DNA of 64,000 bases from contig LATX02000046.1 of assembly GCA_001466705.2 (NCBI GenBank), forward strand, positions 62,001 to 126,000, written 5' to 3'. The notes below the pieces were generated by a model. It was not told where the DNA came from. It ran no database searches and was given only the letters and a program-made list of their open reading frames with translations. Shown one piece after another: positions 32,290 to 44,815 of this stretch; within the stretch, counting starts at the first letter, position 1, and the number at the start of each line of letters is the position of its first letter. The translations under genes were made by a program, and so were the position numbers. Source of the stretch: Moniliophthora roreri (lineage: Eukaryota > Basidiomycota > Agaricomycetes > Agaricales > Marasmiaceae).

Positions 32290-35200
32290 TTTAGACCACT
32301 TTCCAAATCGGCATCTCAGAATTTGCATCATCCATCTTGGATTTTGAAGGCCCTACTTTGTCAAGCATATTGTCAAAATTATTGAATGTGTCAGGTGGTG
32401 GAGTTGCGGATTGAATATCGAGGTAGGGGTTCACTGTCAAATGCTTGAATGAAGACTCATCTTTCAGTTTCCACCTAGGATGTAAGTAGCCAAAACACAG
32501 TATATAAGGTCTTGAAGATGGATAAGCGATGTGTAAAGGAAGGTTTTTGCTAAAGAAAAGTTGATTAATACAAGTCATTAGCATTAGTAAGAAGATACTT
32601 ACTCGAGGGTGAGAACATCATCGTAGTTGACAGTGAATAGTTGAGAAGAAGCACCGACAATCGTGGAACGAGCAACGATAGTAAGACCACTCTTATTCTT
32701 CTGGTCAATTAGAATATTGACAACGCAAGCAGTACACTTGTTTGTCCCCACTATTGAGAGAATGTCAACATGGAGCCAAGGTGTTTGACCAGTTCATGCA
32801 AGGCTAATTTTTTGCATTTGAGGAGAAAGTGATGGAACAGCAGATTGGTTCATGCCAGAGGATGATTGAGTGACAAAAAGAGATCCATGAGGGTGATGTC
32901 AAACAAGGAGATTGGCATTGGATATCATCTCGACGTCGTACTTTTGGCCTTCATTTTCGACTGTGACATGCACAGTGGTTTTATGGTTTTCTCTGTAAAA
33001 AGAAACTATGGCACCATTCTATCCATGAATGCTGTGTCTAACCAGGTTCCCAACTTGCCATATCTTGCGTGTGAGCCAACCGATATAATGAATTTTGGGC
33101 TCATCACCATCCCAGACCTTGATGTATAACCCATCACCCTTGACCTCTACAATATCACCTCTTTCTAGTGGGGTTGAGAGCTGGAGTAGAGGATACCGTT
33201 TCACCCATGAGGTGACATGAAGAAAGTGAAACTTGAGTTCCGGTAATCGAGACATGAAGAAGATTTGACCCTCTCTAAGAGTAAGTTGTCAAGAAAGGGG
33301 GCAGAGTTTGTTCCAGAGTAACCTTTGCTGTCATAAACAGTATCGGAATGCACAATTTGAAAGATGAATCTTAGAAGAGTATTCTGGCAACAGAATGTAC
33401 TCGAGAAGCAGGGTCTGGATGTTCTTCCCAGGAAACAAGACGATGAGCATTGGATTAATGAACTTCTTGGAAGGAACTCAAAGAGCAAAGACGACTGTCG
33501 CTTCAGTCTGTGTTGCTTCAATGAGCAGCACTGCATCCCCATGGTAGCACTCAAGTGAATGTGGCTCAGATGCATCCAGTTCATCTGAAGTGACTGGCTT
33601 CATCCCCTTGTCCTTGTCCTTATCGCCTGAAGGCTTCTTTGGTTTCCTTGTATGAAGTTGAAGCCAGGAGCCAACCCAATATTTGGTCACATTATCAGTG
33701 GCGATTAAATCAGAAAGTGAACANGGGATTGGAGTAGTTATCTCCTGGAGCAGGGGTGGTGAAAGCATCCAACCTGACCATTTTGATGCTGTTCGGGGAT
33801 CTTGGCTGCTTTTTGACAACAACACATTGTCGGAGAAGCTTTCCCAATCGATTAGGCATCGTGGTATCCAGGTAGATGTACCCATCTCCTCGACGTCTGA
33901 GATATGTGAGAGCCTGAATGGACGGGTCTTGTTTCTGACAACCAAGGATGTAGGTAATGACAAGATGGTTCTTCTTGGGCTAGAAAGAGAAATCAATGAT
34001 CTGTAAAGGTAAATTCTATTAATATACATACCTTGCAATGTATGACCCATGACGAGACAATACTATTTTGAGAGGAAGTTGAAGGATGTTCAACACTCAG
34101 TTGGTATCTGGCCTTTTTGTTGAACCTGTTGGCAAGCTTCTCTGCCTCTTGAAGCTCATCCTGGTTCTTCTGGGCGATAGGCTGCATAGCCAAAGATTGG
34201 TAGGCAGCATCAATCCACTGTCCCTCGAAATCATGATCATCAGCAATGAAGTTGTCTGTTAATCTTGTCAGAACATGTAATTCAGAGTATAGAATAACAT
34301 ACCCATATCTCCATTGTTGTTGTTGTTGTCTTCATCTTGCGAGACTTCAGCTTCCAGGTCAAGGAAATGCTCAATGTTCTGAGCGTGTTCCTACGTGAAA
34401 AGTTGAGATATTGTCAATACTATATATGATAGTGCTTACCTTTGCCTTCCAACGATGACATTCAGCCAATGTTTTGTGATCCTCATCCTGCTCTTGCTCT
34501 GTCTCCAACTCTTCAACTCTTTGAAATGGACATTCTTCCTCATCGTGCTGTGGAATATCTTTGACAGCTCCTAGAGCCAGGTCTATCTGAATGTCTTTGT
34601 CTGGGAAATCCCCATGTGATATAGACGTGTCAATATCCATCTCTACATCATCCCCTTCACATAATGGTTTATATTCTGTAAACAATGTATTGAACAATTG
34701 GAGCATGTTCAAGGACAAATCATTACAAAGAGCATACCCACTAGGGTGAGCTGTTTGTAGATCATATATGACCATTAGATTATCATAATGAGGTTCTAAC
34801 GCAGGAGGAGTCGATGGTAAGGAATCAGTTGAGGTCTTGGGGGTATAAGACAATGGGGTCGATAGTCTGGATGGTGGAATGTATTCTGGAGTCTTTGCGC
34901 ATGAGCTTTCTGATGGTTCTAGTGCGAAGGATGTGTTGAGGGCCTCCAGTAAACTGAATCCATCTTCCTGAACGTACTCCAGCATGCGTGCTCCTTCCCA
35001 CAGCACTCCCAAATCTATATCTGACATTTCCTGCATTACTCTCTCTTCCAGTGACAGCAGCCAAGCCTCCAAAGTCGATATTGGGTTGCCAAGCAGCATG
35101 AACCACACTATATCCTGTATATACGATGTTCAGCATCTATGTCTGTTTTTTTTTTAAAAAAAAAAGTTGGGAATTAAAAAAAAATTTTTTTAGGTCTTTT

Positions 35201-35474
35201 CGACATCATTTCAACTCATTTATTGTAGTATTCTATCACTACTGTATCTAATAGGACAATAATAATGTAAAGATATACTTACAATGTGGGGAATGACAAG
35301 TGGATGGCCTTGGCCACTGTCGATGATGATGGTTGGGATCAGAGTCAGAAGGGTGGGAAAATTTTTGAGCAGCCAAATTTGCTGTTGGGTTGGAGTTTGA
35401 ATTCCCTTCTCTCTTTCCTCACTACCATCACCATCGATGACAGTAAGTCTTTTCCCTTGTAGTACAGTAGTCAT
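32290..35474 (-). pseudogene. Spt5-like (NGN/KOW-type) gene, probably decayed
   Basis: A spliced minus-strand gene model can be followed. Exon 1 starts at ATG 35474 (MTTVLQGKRLTVIDGDG) and ends at a GTAAGT donor near 35284. A Ser/Pro-rich and acidic exon (35108-34440) ends in AECHRWKAK. Next come FLDLEAEVSQDEDNNNNN, then DNFIADDHDFEGQWIDAAYQ, then RFNKKARYQLSVEHPS, then an NGN-like stretch YLRRRGDGYIYLDTTMPNRL. Downstream a KOW-like LERGDIVEVKGDGLYIKVWD (near 33150) and VHVTVENEGQKYDVEMIS are seen. Introns have good GT/AG ends. Acidic region, NGN, then KOW is the layout of transcription elongation factor Spt5; Spt5-like genes are, as I recall, expanded in transposon zones of Agaricomycetes. 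Stops near 33710, 33530, 33370 and 33018 and the gap n at 33724 suggest decay. Confidence 0.55.
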
Positions 35475-35714
35475 TAAAATTACAACAAATTTCTAAAATA
35501 TTCAAAATATCATTTCAATGATATTCCAAGGCCTTTCTGGCCATATAATATGAAAAAAAAAAAAAATCAAAGAACCCATGCTAATACACTGCTAGTACAG
35601 GTCTGACCTTCGCATCTTTCGTTCACCCCACACAGTCATTTCACAAATTCTACAGTAAGTATTCAATCAATGTGAAGGTAAACTATGTACTGAAGATGTT
35701 CAACAGATCCTTTA
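35475..35714. other. Short AT-rich spacer
   Basis: Contains A-tracts near 35555 and no reading frame of note. It could hold the promoters of the divergent Spt5-like and Plavaka-like fragments. Confidence 0.35.
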
Positions 35715-36240
35715 ATGCATAATAATGTCTGTCCTCATTGTAACTGAACCTATAATGGCCCCAGTGCCTTAACAAACCATGTGCAGAGATGTGTGGCAGG
35801 GCGTCAGAGCATGCAGGGTCTGTTTAATATGGCAAAGCACCATAAAGTAGTGGTAAGTAGCATAGAATCTAAGTATTATACATCTCCTGATCTTCTTTTC
35901 AGCATAACCAGCCCATAGCAGGTCCTTCAACTCACCCAGCAGTACCTCCTATGTTCGTACTGAAAAGAATGAACATAACCTCTTTCAGATTTATGATATA
36001 AAGCTACCCTCTCGATGTCCTTATCTGGATATCAAGGAAGCTGACATTACAGATGTGTCAATAATCGATACCGGGGAAGATAGTGGTGATGAGGATTGTC
36101 TTGCAACTGCGATGGGCGTAACATGATCCCAGGTAGAAGAGAGACCATATTATTATCCCTTCAACAATCCCTCCACATTCCACATCATCAATTGGGCATC
36201 CGACAAAATACTGCCTACAGTCTCGGTGGTTCACTTGGTA
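35715..36240 (+). pseudogene. Plavaka-like transposase N-terminal fragment
   Basis: Near 35730 one frame reads CPHCN, a stop, then TYNGPSALTNHVQRC, a C2HC/C2H2-like zinc finger followed by a basic/polar linker. After a likely intron (GTAAGTAGC near 35850 to TTTCAG near 35902) it continues with YVRTEKNEHNLFQIYDIKLP and an acidic DTGEDSGDEDC segment, then ERPYYYPFNNPSTFHIINWA. A zinc finger, an acidic linker and a PYYPF-x(n)-W segment is how I recall the start of Plavaka (CACTA-group) transposases of basidiomycetes. Stops and the missing catalytic part make it a remnant. Family assignment is from memory and moderate. Confidence 0.4.
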
Positions 36241-36708
36241 TGTTTATTTTTTATCTTATATTCAATGGTATACTGACTTTTTGTATCAGAACTTTACTTG
36301 TAAGGTATTTATTGATTCAATGCATGGCCATATACTAATGCTTCATATACTGTCAGGCATTTGTGTGGTCCAAAATGACCCTAAACTATTTTTTTCCCAT
36401 CAAGATGGTTATTTCAGATGATAAATGCCAATAATATGGGCGCTTATTATCCAAAATAACTTTTTCATCATTCTCAACAATAAGCGCTCATAAGTGCCCA
36501 CAAGTGCCCACAAGCATGCAAGATCGCCTGCAGAATTAGCATTTAGACAGTAAAGCCTACACAATTGTAAACTGACCAACACAACATACCTTAAGGATGC
36601 CAAATTCGTGTTCTACACCCAGAAGACCCCCAGAGTGACTCTGCTGTGCTCTCTGGATGTATGCAATGCATTGTCGGAGGCTGCACAGGCTCATTTGGTA
36701 TTGTTTGT
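36241..36708. other. Unassigned spacer in repeat zone
   Basis: No frame above 70 codons and no recognised motif. A short tandem of AAGTGCCCAC occurs near 36495-36512. Confidence 0.4.
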
Positions 36709-37651
36709 CACTACATACAAGGTGTTCTTTTAACATGGTTTTCTCATTGAGAAAACACTTAATCTTCTTGCAAAGAGAATTTTTATAAAACCATATATAA
36801 ATTCTAAATTNCTCTCAACAAGAATATGCCTGGAGAATACTGAATTTTCAGCAGCAAAAGATATGGAATTTTCAAATTCTGAAAATTAATAGATAATACA
36901 ATATCACTACATACAAGGTGTTCTTTTAACATGGTTTTCTGATTGAGAAAACACTTAATCTTCTTGCAAAGAGAATTTTTATAAAACCATATATAAATTC
37001 TAAATTTCAATTGTGTCCTCTCAACAAGAATATGCCTGGAGAATACTAAATTTTCAGCAGCAAAAGATATGGAATTTTCAAATTCTGAGAATTAATAGAT
37101 AATACAATATATTAGAATAATTTCCATACTGAGAAAACATTAAATTTTCTCTGGTTGAAAATGCTCAGAAAATGCTGATAAGATAAGATAAAAATTCCAA
37201 ATTTTTTATTGTGGGAAAGTCAGAGAAAACACTAGGAAAATACTAGGAAAATGGTAGGAAAATCATGTGAAAACACTATATTTTAAAGCAGTTTTTAGAT
37301 AGTTTTCATATAGTTTTTCTTTTGTATTTAATATGTTTCCTTTGATATAAAATTCAAAATCTTATATTTATTTTCTAAATGTTTTCTCACTATTTTATAA
37401 GGCAGAAAATTTAGTATATTTGTAATTAGAAAACTAAAGGATAATTCTATAATTTCATTATTATAAAATAATAAAAAAACACAGACTCTTCTGGAAATTA
37501 AAATCTAGAGTATGCTTGCTGTTTTCAATATGTGATGATAACTTGAAACTAATAGAATTTTTCAAGTGTTGTCTGGAAGCAAATATATAGCAGTACTCTG
37601 AGTGTATTTCCTTTGTATTAATAGCATAAAAAGAACACCTCGTACGTAGTG
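36709..37651 (+). mobile_element. Repeat C: non-autonomous element with CACTAC ends
   Basis: Left end CACTACATACAAGGTGTTCT and right end, complemented, CACTACGTACGAGGTGTTCT: a terminal inverted repeat of at least 23 bp with two differences. The interior is AT-rich and rich in GAAAAT motifs, with no coding capacity. The first 196 bp are repeated in tandem (36709-36904 and from 36905), with a gap n at 36811 inside the first unit. CACTA-type termini suggest a derivative mobilised by a CACTA/Plavaka transposase; no 3-bp target duplication is evident. Confidence 0.6.
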
Positions 37652-37653
37652 GA

Positions 37654-40600
37654 AGTTCATATATCCTGGAGAGAGTTCATTGAGTTTGGTAACATGGCCA
37701 TCATGGATATCATTCACAATAGTGATGAATAGTCTGATGTCACTGTCAGTGACAAATGCAGGTCAGAATTCTTGGGAGATATCAGCAATCTGCCATCCTG
37801 ATATGTTGGCATATGATTTGTGTTCGAGGTTAAGCCATGGAATCAGCATTTTTAGAGGTTGAGAAGGTGTTTGTGTGTTGGAGTAAGAAATGAGTATGAT
37901 GTCTGTAGGTTGGGAAGGTGTCGTTTTGGCAGGAGAGTTTTTAAAGCCTGTTGAGTTACTGAAACTCATGCTTTCCCCTATGTTTGACTCTTCTGTTTCA
38001 TCTGAAGTCATCAAATTTATCATTGCCGAGATGAGTTCCTCCTCATCATTACAAACTCTGATATCCAAAGATAATTCCTCAACACTGGCTTGACCAATTG
38101 TGTCCAAATAATCAGTGAGGATGTCTAATTTGACGACTTGTTTATAATTCAACCATGTTTGATCCCCAGATTTCCAATGTGTTTTGAATAACGTGTGTTT
38201 GCTGTTCCTGGAATGTGCAACTATCTTGTCCACAGCCCATTTGTGTTGGTTCTTGATTCCAAAGTCAGCAACTTGATTTTCCTGTCGTCCTGGGAACCAT
38301 TGATCATTGTTTGGAACGTGGACTTGTAGTAATGATGCATAAAATGAGTCGTGCATGCCCCTAGCTTTGAGATGACTTGGTAAGTCTAGTCTATAGGTGT
38401 TATTATTAAAGTTCTTAATGATTTTGTATGGCCCAATGTACTTTAATGCCAGCTTATGAGCCAAACCCTTTGGAAGAGTTAGATTCTTGGTAGATAAGTA
38501 TACTAGGTCCCCTTTTACAAATGGGGATGGTCGTCTTTGCCAATTAGCATCTCGAACTTGTTTTACTCGAGATGCAATAACACTGTTGTGTGCTTTCATG
38601 ACAGCACCCTTAAGTTTATCCAGGTAGGTTCTAACACCCAGGTATTCTACTTCTGATACTGAATTCCAGATGAATGATCTAGGTATATGCCTGTAGTTTA
38701 GAAAGAACAGTGTGTAACCTGTTGCCTCAGCTGTAGCGTTATTGATTGCAAATTCAATTGCTGGAAGTTTCGTAACCCAGTCCCTTTGGTTGGATGAAAT
38801 ACATTGGTGTAGGCACTGTGTCATAGTGCAGTTCATGCGTTCAGTAGCACCATCTGTTTGAGGATGAAAAGCACTTGATAACTTAAGCTTGGTCCCTATT
38901 AGTTCATGAAGCTGTTCCCAAAATATACTGGTGAAAAGCTTGTCCCAGTCTGATATTATGTGCTCTGGTAAACCATGCCTCTTGTAGACCTCATCAAACA
39001 CCAATTCAGCTATTTGTTTGGCCTTATAAGTGCTCTGACATGGTACCAAATGGACCATAGAGGTCAGGATGTCTGTGATAACCACGATAGTGTTGAATTC
39101 AGTCCCATTCCAGTCCTTTGAGATTGGGAGAGGTCTGATGAAATCAATTCCGATCATTTGCCAAGGATATGAGGGAATCTCCAACGGATTTAAGAGGCCA
39201 TACAGTAGTTGATTATTTGGTTTGACTCTGGCACAAGTTCAGCATGAATTGCAAAAGGATTGGACATCAGTCACTAACTCTTTCCACCAAACTTGGTCTC
39301 TGAGATAATCTATTGTCTTGCAAGAGCTTAAGTGTGCAAGAAGTAAATGAGCCTTGTCAATAACTATTTCCCTAACACTGCACCCTTTGATGCGTATGAG
39401 AGGAATGCATAATACCTTGCACCCAGACAATGTAGTTAAATAGAGTAGTCCATTTTTGTATTCAAAGTTCTTGAACTGACAAGGTTTCGTGATTATCAGC
39501 TTAAACACTGGGTCATTCGCATATTCTCCTCTAATTTCACTTTCTAAATTTATTTGTGACTTAGACTCAGGGAGGATTGCCATGAGTTCAGGCAACTCCT
39601 GAGTTTCCTTTTGTGGAATTGAAGGGGTCTCTGCCCTAGTTATGTGGTCATTACTCAGGTTTGTAATTCCTGATGCATCTTTCTTCTGCACCACAACATG
39701 CTGCTGCTGGCTACCTTCACCCTCCATTGCTCTGCTAGGTATGTCATTCTCTGAGTTATTTACACCCTCCACTTCATTTATAGGCTCGTTTTCACCAGAA
39801 CTAGTGAGATCGTGATCAAAGTTCGATTTTTTGACCCCCATCCTGCCCTTCTTTCATTCCTTCAGCCCATGGAGAACAAAACAACCTGATTTCGCAAATT
39901 TCTTTGCAAAATCTCTTGAAGATTGGGCTCTCAAGTCAGCTGGGGGTTTTGGAGCTCTTGGGCGGAGTGTCACTCCACTGCTCACAAGTAAGTCTTCCAT
40001 TATGGACATGGTGACAAAAGCCTCAATTCTGACCCTGACAGGTATCGAAATTTCTGCCTCTTTCATCAAGTCATTATCCACTACATTGTGATATGTGTAT
40101 TCACTGTGAGCTCACACTGTACCTGGTTTGTCAGCCTTGTATATCTGTGATAAAGTGTCTGCTAACACATTATCAACCTCTGGAACATACTGGACCATAA
40201 AGTCAAATTTGTTCAACTTCTCCATCCAGCATGCTTGCTGCCAAGACAAGACTTTCTGATTCCTCAAGTGGATTAAAGGTTTGTGGTCCATTACCCAAGT
40301 AAAGTGAACCCAGAATAACATATCTTGATAATGACACATAGCCTCAAGACCAGCCAACAGTTCAATCTCATATATTGCATAATTTTGTTGGGCATTGTTC
40401 AATTTCGCTGAATAGAATGCAGCCACCCAACTGCTTTTCCAATCTCTCCCTTGAATGATTGCCGCTCCTATACCAGTTGCACATCTGTTGGTTACCAACC
40501 AAATTGGGTCTGCGCCCTCATTATAGTTCAACAGTACCCGATGAAAATCTCGACCTTCAGCTATCTTGGCTTTGATATCCTCAAATGCGCATTGTTCAGT

Positions 40601-41686
40601 GAAAGACCACCAAAATGGGACTTTGCCCATTAGTGGAGAGAGATGGCCCATTGAGACACAAAGTCGATCAACATCATCTGCAAGGTAGCCACATGCACCA
40701 AGAAACCTATGCAGCAATTCTCTTGATGTAGGCGGTTTCCAGTTAGCAATAGAGTCCACTTTGTTAGGATCCATCTTAATGCCATTTTCATCTACAATAT
40801 GCCCTAGGATATCTATCTCAGGTGCTAGTATTTGTAGCTTTGGTTTAGATAAGTAGAGTTTCTCCTGCTTTAGAATATCAATGATGAGTTTGATGTGTCT
40901 CATGTGTTCTGCCAGAGAATTCAAGAACATGACTATATCATCCAGGTATACATACATGAAACGTCTGATGTACGATGAAAAGATATGGTTCATCAATGCC
41001 TGAAAGGACGCTGGTGTGTTACAGTCCCCCTGTTGCACAACTAGACTGACCAGGTTTCCGTCTGGTGTAGTTACAGTAGTCCAGTCAACATGATTAGAAT
41101 GAACCCTGAGTTGTTCGTATGCTCCATCAAGGTCCATCATTGTGTGATATTTATGGGCAGCCACCTTATTTAAGATAGCCTGTATATCCAGCAAAGGTGA
41201 GGCCATCTTCTTTGTGTTATCATTTCGTGCTCTTAGATCTACAATGATTTGCAGCTTTGTAGGGTTTTTAGGTTTGGGGATGAACATTATAGGTACTGCA
41301 TTTGTTGAGGTGGTATGTTTCCATCTACCAGTTTTTAGATATGTGTCTTGTTTCTCGATCTATTGATCCCTGAACTTCTTGGGAACACGAACTGCTTGCC
41401 ATGGGTAAGTCTTGTTTTCATCTATTAAGAGAATTTCATGATTGATAGCCTGTAATGGTGGTAATCCGGTTTGATCCAGAGGCATGAATAACGGCTCGGC
41501 ATACAAGTATAGTTCTTGATGGATCTTTTCCAGGGCCACTATATCTTCAATTACAACACTGCTGCTCAAAGCAATGCCTTTAATCAGTACTGTGTCCTCC
41601 CCTTCTACTGGGCAGGCCTTCTCCGATCCTATAATTACTTGGAATGGGTTTAACCCAACTATGGCCTGATGCTGGTAGAGGAACGG
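37654..41686 (-). pseudogene. pol of a second gypsy lineage (E5), nearly open
   Basis: One reading frame spans about 4 kb with only a few stops (near 41360, 40112, 39842-39853, 39239 and 37763). From high to low coordinates: linker AVRVPKKFRDQ; RT with MFIPKPKNPTKLQIIVDLRA, MDLDGAYEQLRV and catalytic YLDD near 40945; RNase H (TNRCATGIGAAIIQG near 40480, DHKPLIHLRN near 40280, VDNVLADTLS near 40160); a variable acidic linker; integrase zinc finger (HLLLAHLSSCKTIDYL, then CNSC at 39245); DDE residues in MIGIDFIRPLP, HIISDWDKLF and PQTDGATERMN; and a chromodomain-like WAVDKIVAHSRNSKHTLFK near 38230. It is only distantly related to E2/E3. The 5' part is cut by repeat A copy 9, the 3' part by repeat C. 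No LTRs are found. Confidence 0.85.
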
Positions 41687-43439
41687 TAATTTGTCTGAGA
41701 TAAGACTAGTGGAAAACTACCCTAAAAGATAACCTCCAAAAGTCTAACTCAGTTTGTTGTGCAAGTGTGGATTGACATGATCAGAGTTACCACACTTAGA
41801 ATGCCAACAAAACTCTTAGCTAGGTTGATTCTCTCTTATTGAAGTGTTCTACTTCAAAGTGTTCACCTCCAGAGGAGTATATATGGTTTTAAAATGTTTT
41901 ATATCACAAACACACACACAAAACACAAAGAACATGGTGCACAAAGCACAAACACAAGAGCTACAGTCCTGTACAAAGACTCAATAGCCGATATAGTCTG
42001 ACCCTATGGAGTTCAAGACTTCTTCAAGATAACTACAGCACACAGTGTACTGGAAAAGGTTCTAGACCAATTTCTACAAAGAGTTCAGCGCAGGCACACC
42101 TCTTGCTAAGACTCTAAGTGTGTCACAACCTGATACACACACAGGCCACACTCCAAGTGCCCAAGGCTCCTTCTTGGTGTAAAGTTTCTCTTAGAAAAGT
42201 GCTATAACACACTCAAGATGTTACTCTTATCTCTTATGATGCAAGTTCGTTATCAGATTTCTATCTCTCTGGAGTCACTCAGGACCAATCTCCAGGGCCT
42301 GTAGTGAGGAAGCAAAACTGGAATGGCACACAAATTTATACACCAAACAAACTCATCATGTATTCACAATCAGAGGGGGCAGAGTTACTTGAGTATGTAC
42401 AAATATCTAGCTGTCCTTATATACAGTCCAAGGAATATATCTACAGAAAATTATAAATAATGTCTGATAATTCAGGAAATGACAAATGAGTGACCAAGAT
42501 ACTAAAAGAGGGATTATTTGGATGTCACAGAGTCTGGCCACTAGGGTATCCGACCATATCTGTGCAGGTATCTACGTTTCCAGGTGTTCTAGATTCTATA
42601 ATTTGTATTTTCTCTTTTCTAAGTCGGGTATCTATGAGCAGATGGCTGTATTCATCCCGTCTTTTGACAGCATTTCCCTTTTCTAGTATCCACACATCGG
42701 CAGAGGCCTAGATGCCAAAGTTTCCAAGGTTGGAACATGCTGTTATTGTTCCTATCTCCTTTGACAATGCATGCTCGGTCTTATTTAGGATTTCTTGCAC
42801 ATTAGATATTCTTCATATGTCTCATTGTATCTGTCTGTAGGTAGTGGATGTCCTTCAGAAGTGATTTCTGTCTTTCTGAGCAGTCTTTGTACCTAGTTTG
42901 CTTATCACATATTGTTTAGCCACTGGTGAATTCTTTATTAAGAGATCGCCTGCTTTGACTCTGATCTGTATATTGACTTCGGAGGAGGATCGTTATACGA
43001 TTGTTCCTGTTCTAAGTTGTCTTTCTGTTTTAATGTCTCCTCTAAGTACCTCTGTACTTGTTTGACTGCAGCTTGCACTTTGCAGATGTCATAGAAAAGT
43101 AAAGTAGAAGTTAGAATCCCATTGATAGCACTTTGAGAGCTTGGGTAACTAGCCAATGCATTCATTGGGCCATAGTTAGATTCCCTACAGGTTTCAGGAG
43201 TGATCTGCTTTGGATCTGATACATAGATAGGTCAGAAAGTACAGCTTAGACACCTCTGTATAGTGTATCATATAGCTCTTCGTACTTTCTAAGGTACCAC
43301 AGCTTCTCTAAGGCAATAACTAGCAGACTGGGCTCACTCTAGTCCCTATTACCCATCATCTCATGTCATATTAAAGTGTTCCAATTCAGAAATAGTGTAA
43401 AATGAATAAAAGTGGGTCTTTTCTAGATTCGACATATTA
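41687..43439 (-). repeat. Repeat A copy 9, full length (1,753 bp)
   Basis: Inverse orientation: begins TAATTTGTCTGAGATAAGAC and ends TCGACATATTA. Nearly the same length as copy 8. It truncates E5 pol on its left; on its right it is fused to a plus-strand internal fragment of A. Confidence 0.75.
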
Positions 43440-43594
43440 TCGAGTCTTTGTACAGGACTGTAGCTCTTGTGTTTGTGCTTTGTGCACTGTGTTCTTTGTG
43501 TTTTGTGTGTGTGTTTGTAATATAAACCCTTTTAAAACCATATATACTCCTCTGGAGGTGAACACCTTGAAGTAGATTACTTCAATAAGAGAGT
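43440..43594 (+). repeat. Repeat A copy 10, internal fragment
   Basis: Starts TCGAGTCTTTGTACAGGACT, matching the part of A about 300 bp before its right end, and stops at TCAATAAGAGAG. This is the last recognised piece of A before host DNA. Confidence 0.65.
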
Positions 43595-43763
43595 GTCAAT
43601 GTTGTTGCAACTGGTCATAATTATTACAGTATGTTACAACTACCTTACAACCACATTACAACTAAGTTATCATATCTGACTTGGCATATAACAGGGTCAC
43701 TAATGATTATGTATCTCATAATGCATTATGGGGGTTATAATGTGATGTACTTTTTGCAGGTTC

Positions 43764-44527
43764 AGAGCCTGTTCAGATAAGATGCCAAAATTTCTGATTC
43801 TGACATTTCGCATGTCAGAAACTGCCAGCGGCTGTTCCCACCACTATATTTCCTTATCCTCTTTTGTTATCTAGCAAAGTCCTGGTAGTTCTTTCATATC
43901 TACCTACTCATAAGCTATCTATGACATGGTGAGAATCATAAGATGTCAATTTGCTGTCAACATGAGGATACAAGGTCATGCAAAGCTCCCAATCCACTAT
44001 GAAAGTCATTGCCAAGTCACACAAGTTGCTGACAATAGCAAAATATAGCAGTATAGGTAGTTTTTACAGCCAATCACTCATGTTATGATGACTGAAAGGA
44101 TTCAGTATATGTCGAAAGAGGTCTCAAGGCCACAAGCACTCAATCAAGCACTCATCAGACTTCAGGCCAATGTTGGAAGTGGTGGGTCTTTGACTGCTTT
44201 TAATGAGTGCCATGCTGGGGAACTTATTATTGTATGTGAGGTGCTGTGAACAGCATATAGGATGTGGTTGAAAGGATATAAATATTGTCTTGGTCACTTC
44301 TACATGCAGTTTGGGATTGTAGGAGATATTATTTGGGATATTGAGGGTTTAAAGAGTCTAGAGCATATATATGTATATTCTCATTGTCATCCTGATAATT
44401 CTGAGTACAAGGGAATGTCGAAAATATGGCCAGGAACTGAATGTAAGTGGTGGGAACGGACACCGGCAGTTTCCGACATGCAAAACGCGAGGATCAAAAA
44501 TTTTGGCATCTTATCCGAACAGGCTCT
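43764..44527. mobile_element. MITE with 82-bp terminal inverted repeats
   Basis: Left arm 43764-43845 starts AGAGCCTGTTCAGATAAGAT; right arm 44446-44527, complemented, starts AGAGCCTGTTCGGATAAGAT. By eye about 68-70 of 82 positions agree, and most differences are transitions, with CG on the right where the left has CA or TG. The interior of about 600 bp has no convincing gene (a 92-codon frame at 44262 runs into the TIR). A MITE moved by a hAT-like or other cut-and-paste transposase is likely; no target duplication could be confirmed. It ends 288 bp before the eS12 start codon. Confidence 0.75.
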
Positions 44528-44815
44528 TATAAGAGGTTAGACTGTATTTGACTTGAAGATTCCAGAACCATCGGCGGTTGCCGAGACAACTGCACAGTTG
44601 TCGGGATCTGCCGAAACTCAGAACTGTGGCTTGAAGCGTCTTCGGCCTGAGGATCGTGGGAACCACTCTGAGAAGACAAAATGCCGTGGGAAACGAGACT
44701 AATCCTCACATCAACGAGAGCGGACGAAGACATCGCCCAAATTTTTCAATACGCAAATACAAAAAGTACAGTCTTTGATCTCTCTTTTGAATATATACTC
44801 ATCCTATATTGCAGG

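Noticed and set aside
33683..34006. Plus-strand frame of 107 codons
   Set aside because: Antisense to the Spt5-like exons and crossing an assembly gap.
41687..41705. E5 pol frame continuing as ISDKLPF across the repeat A end
   Set aside because: The open codons fall in the conserved terminus of repeat A (TAATTTGTCTGAG), so the continuity is probably coincidental.
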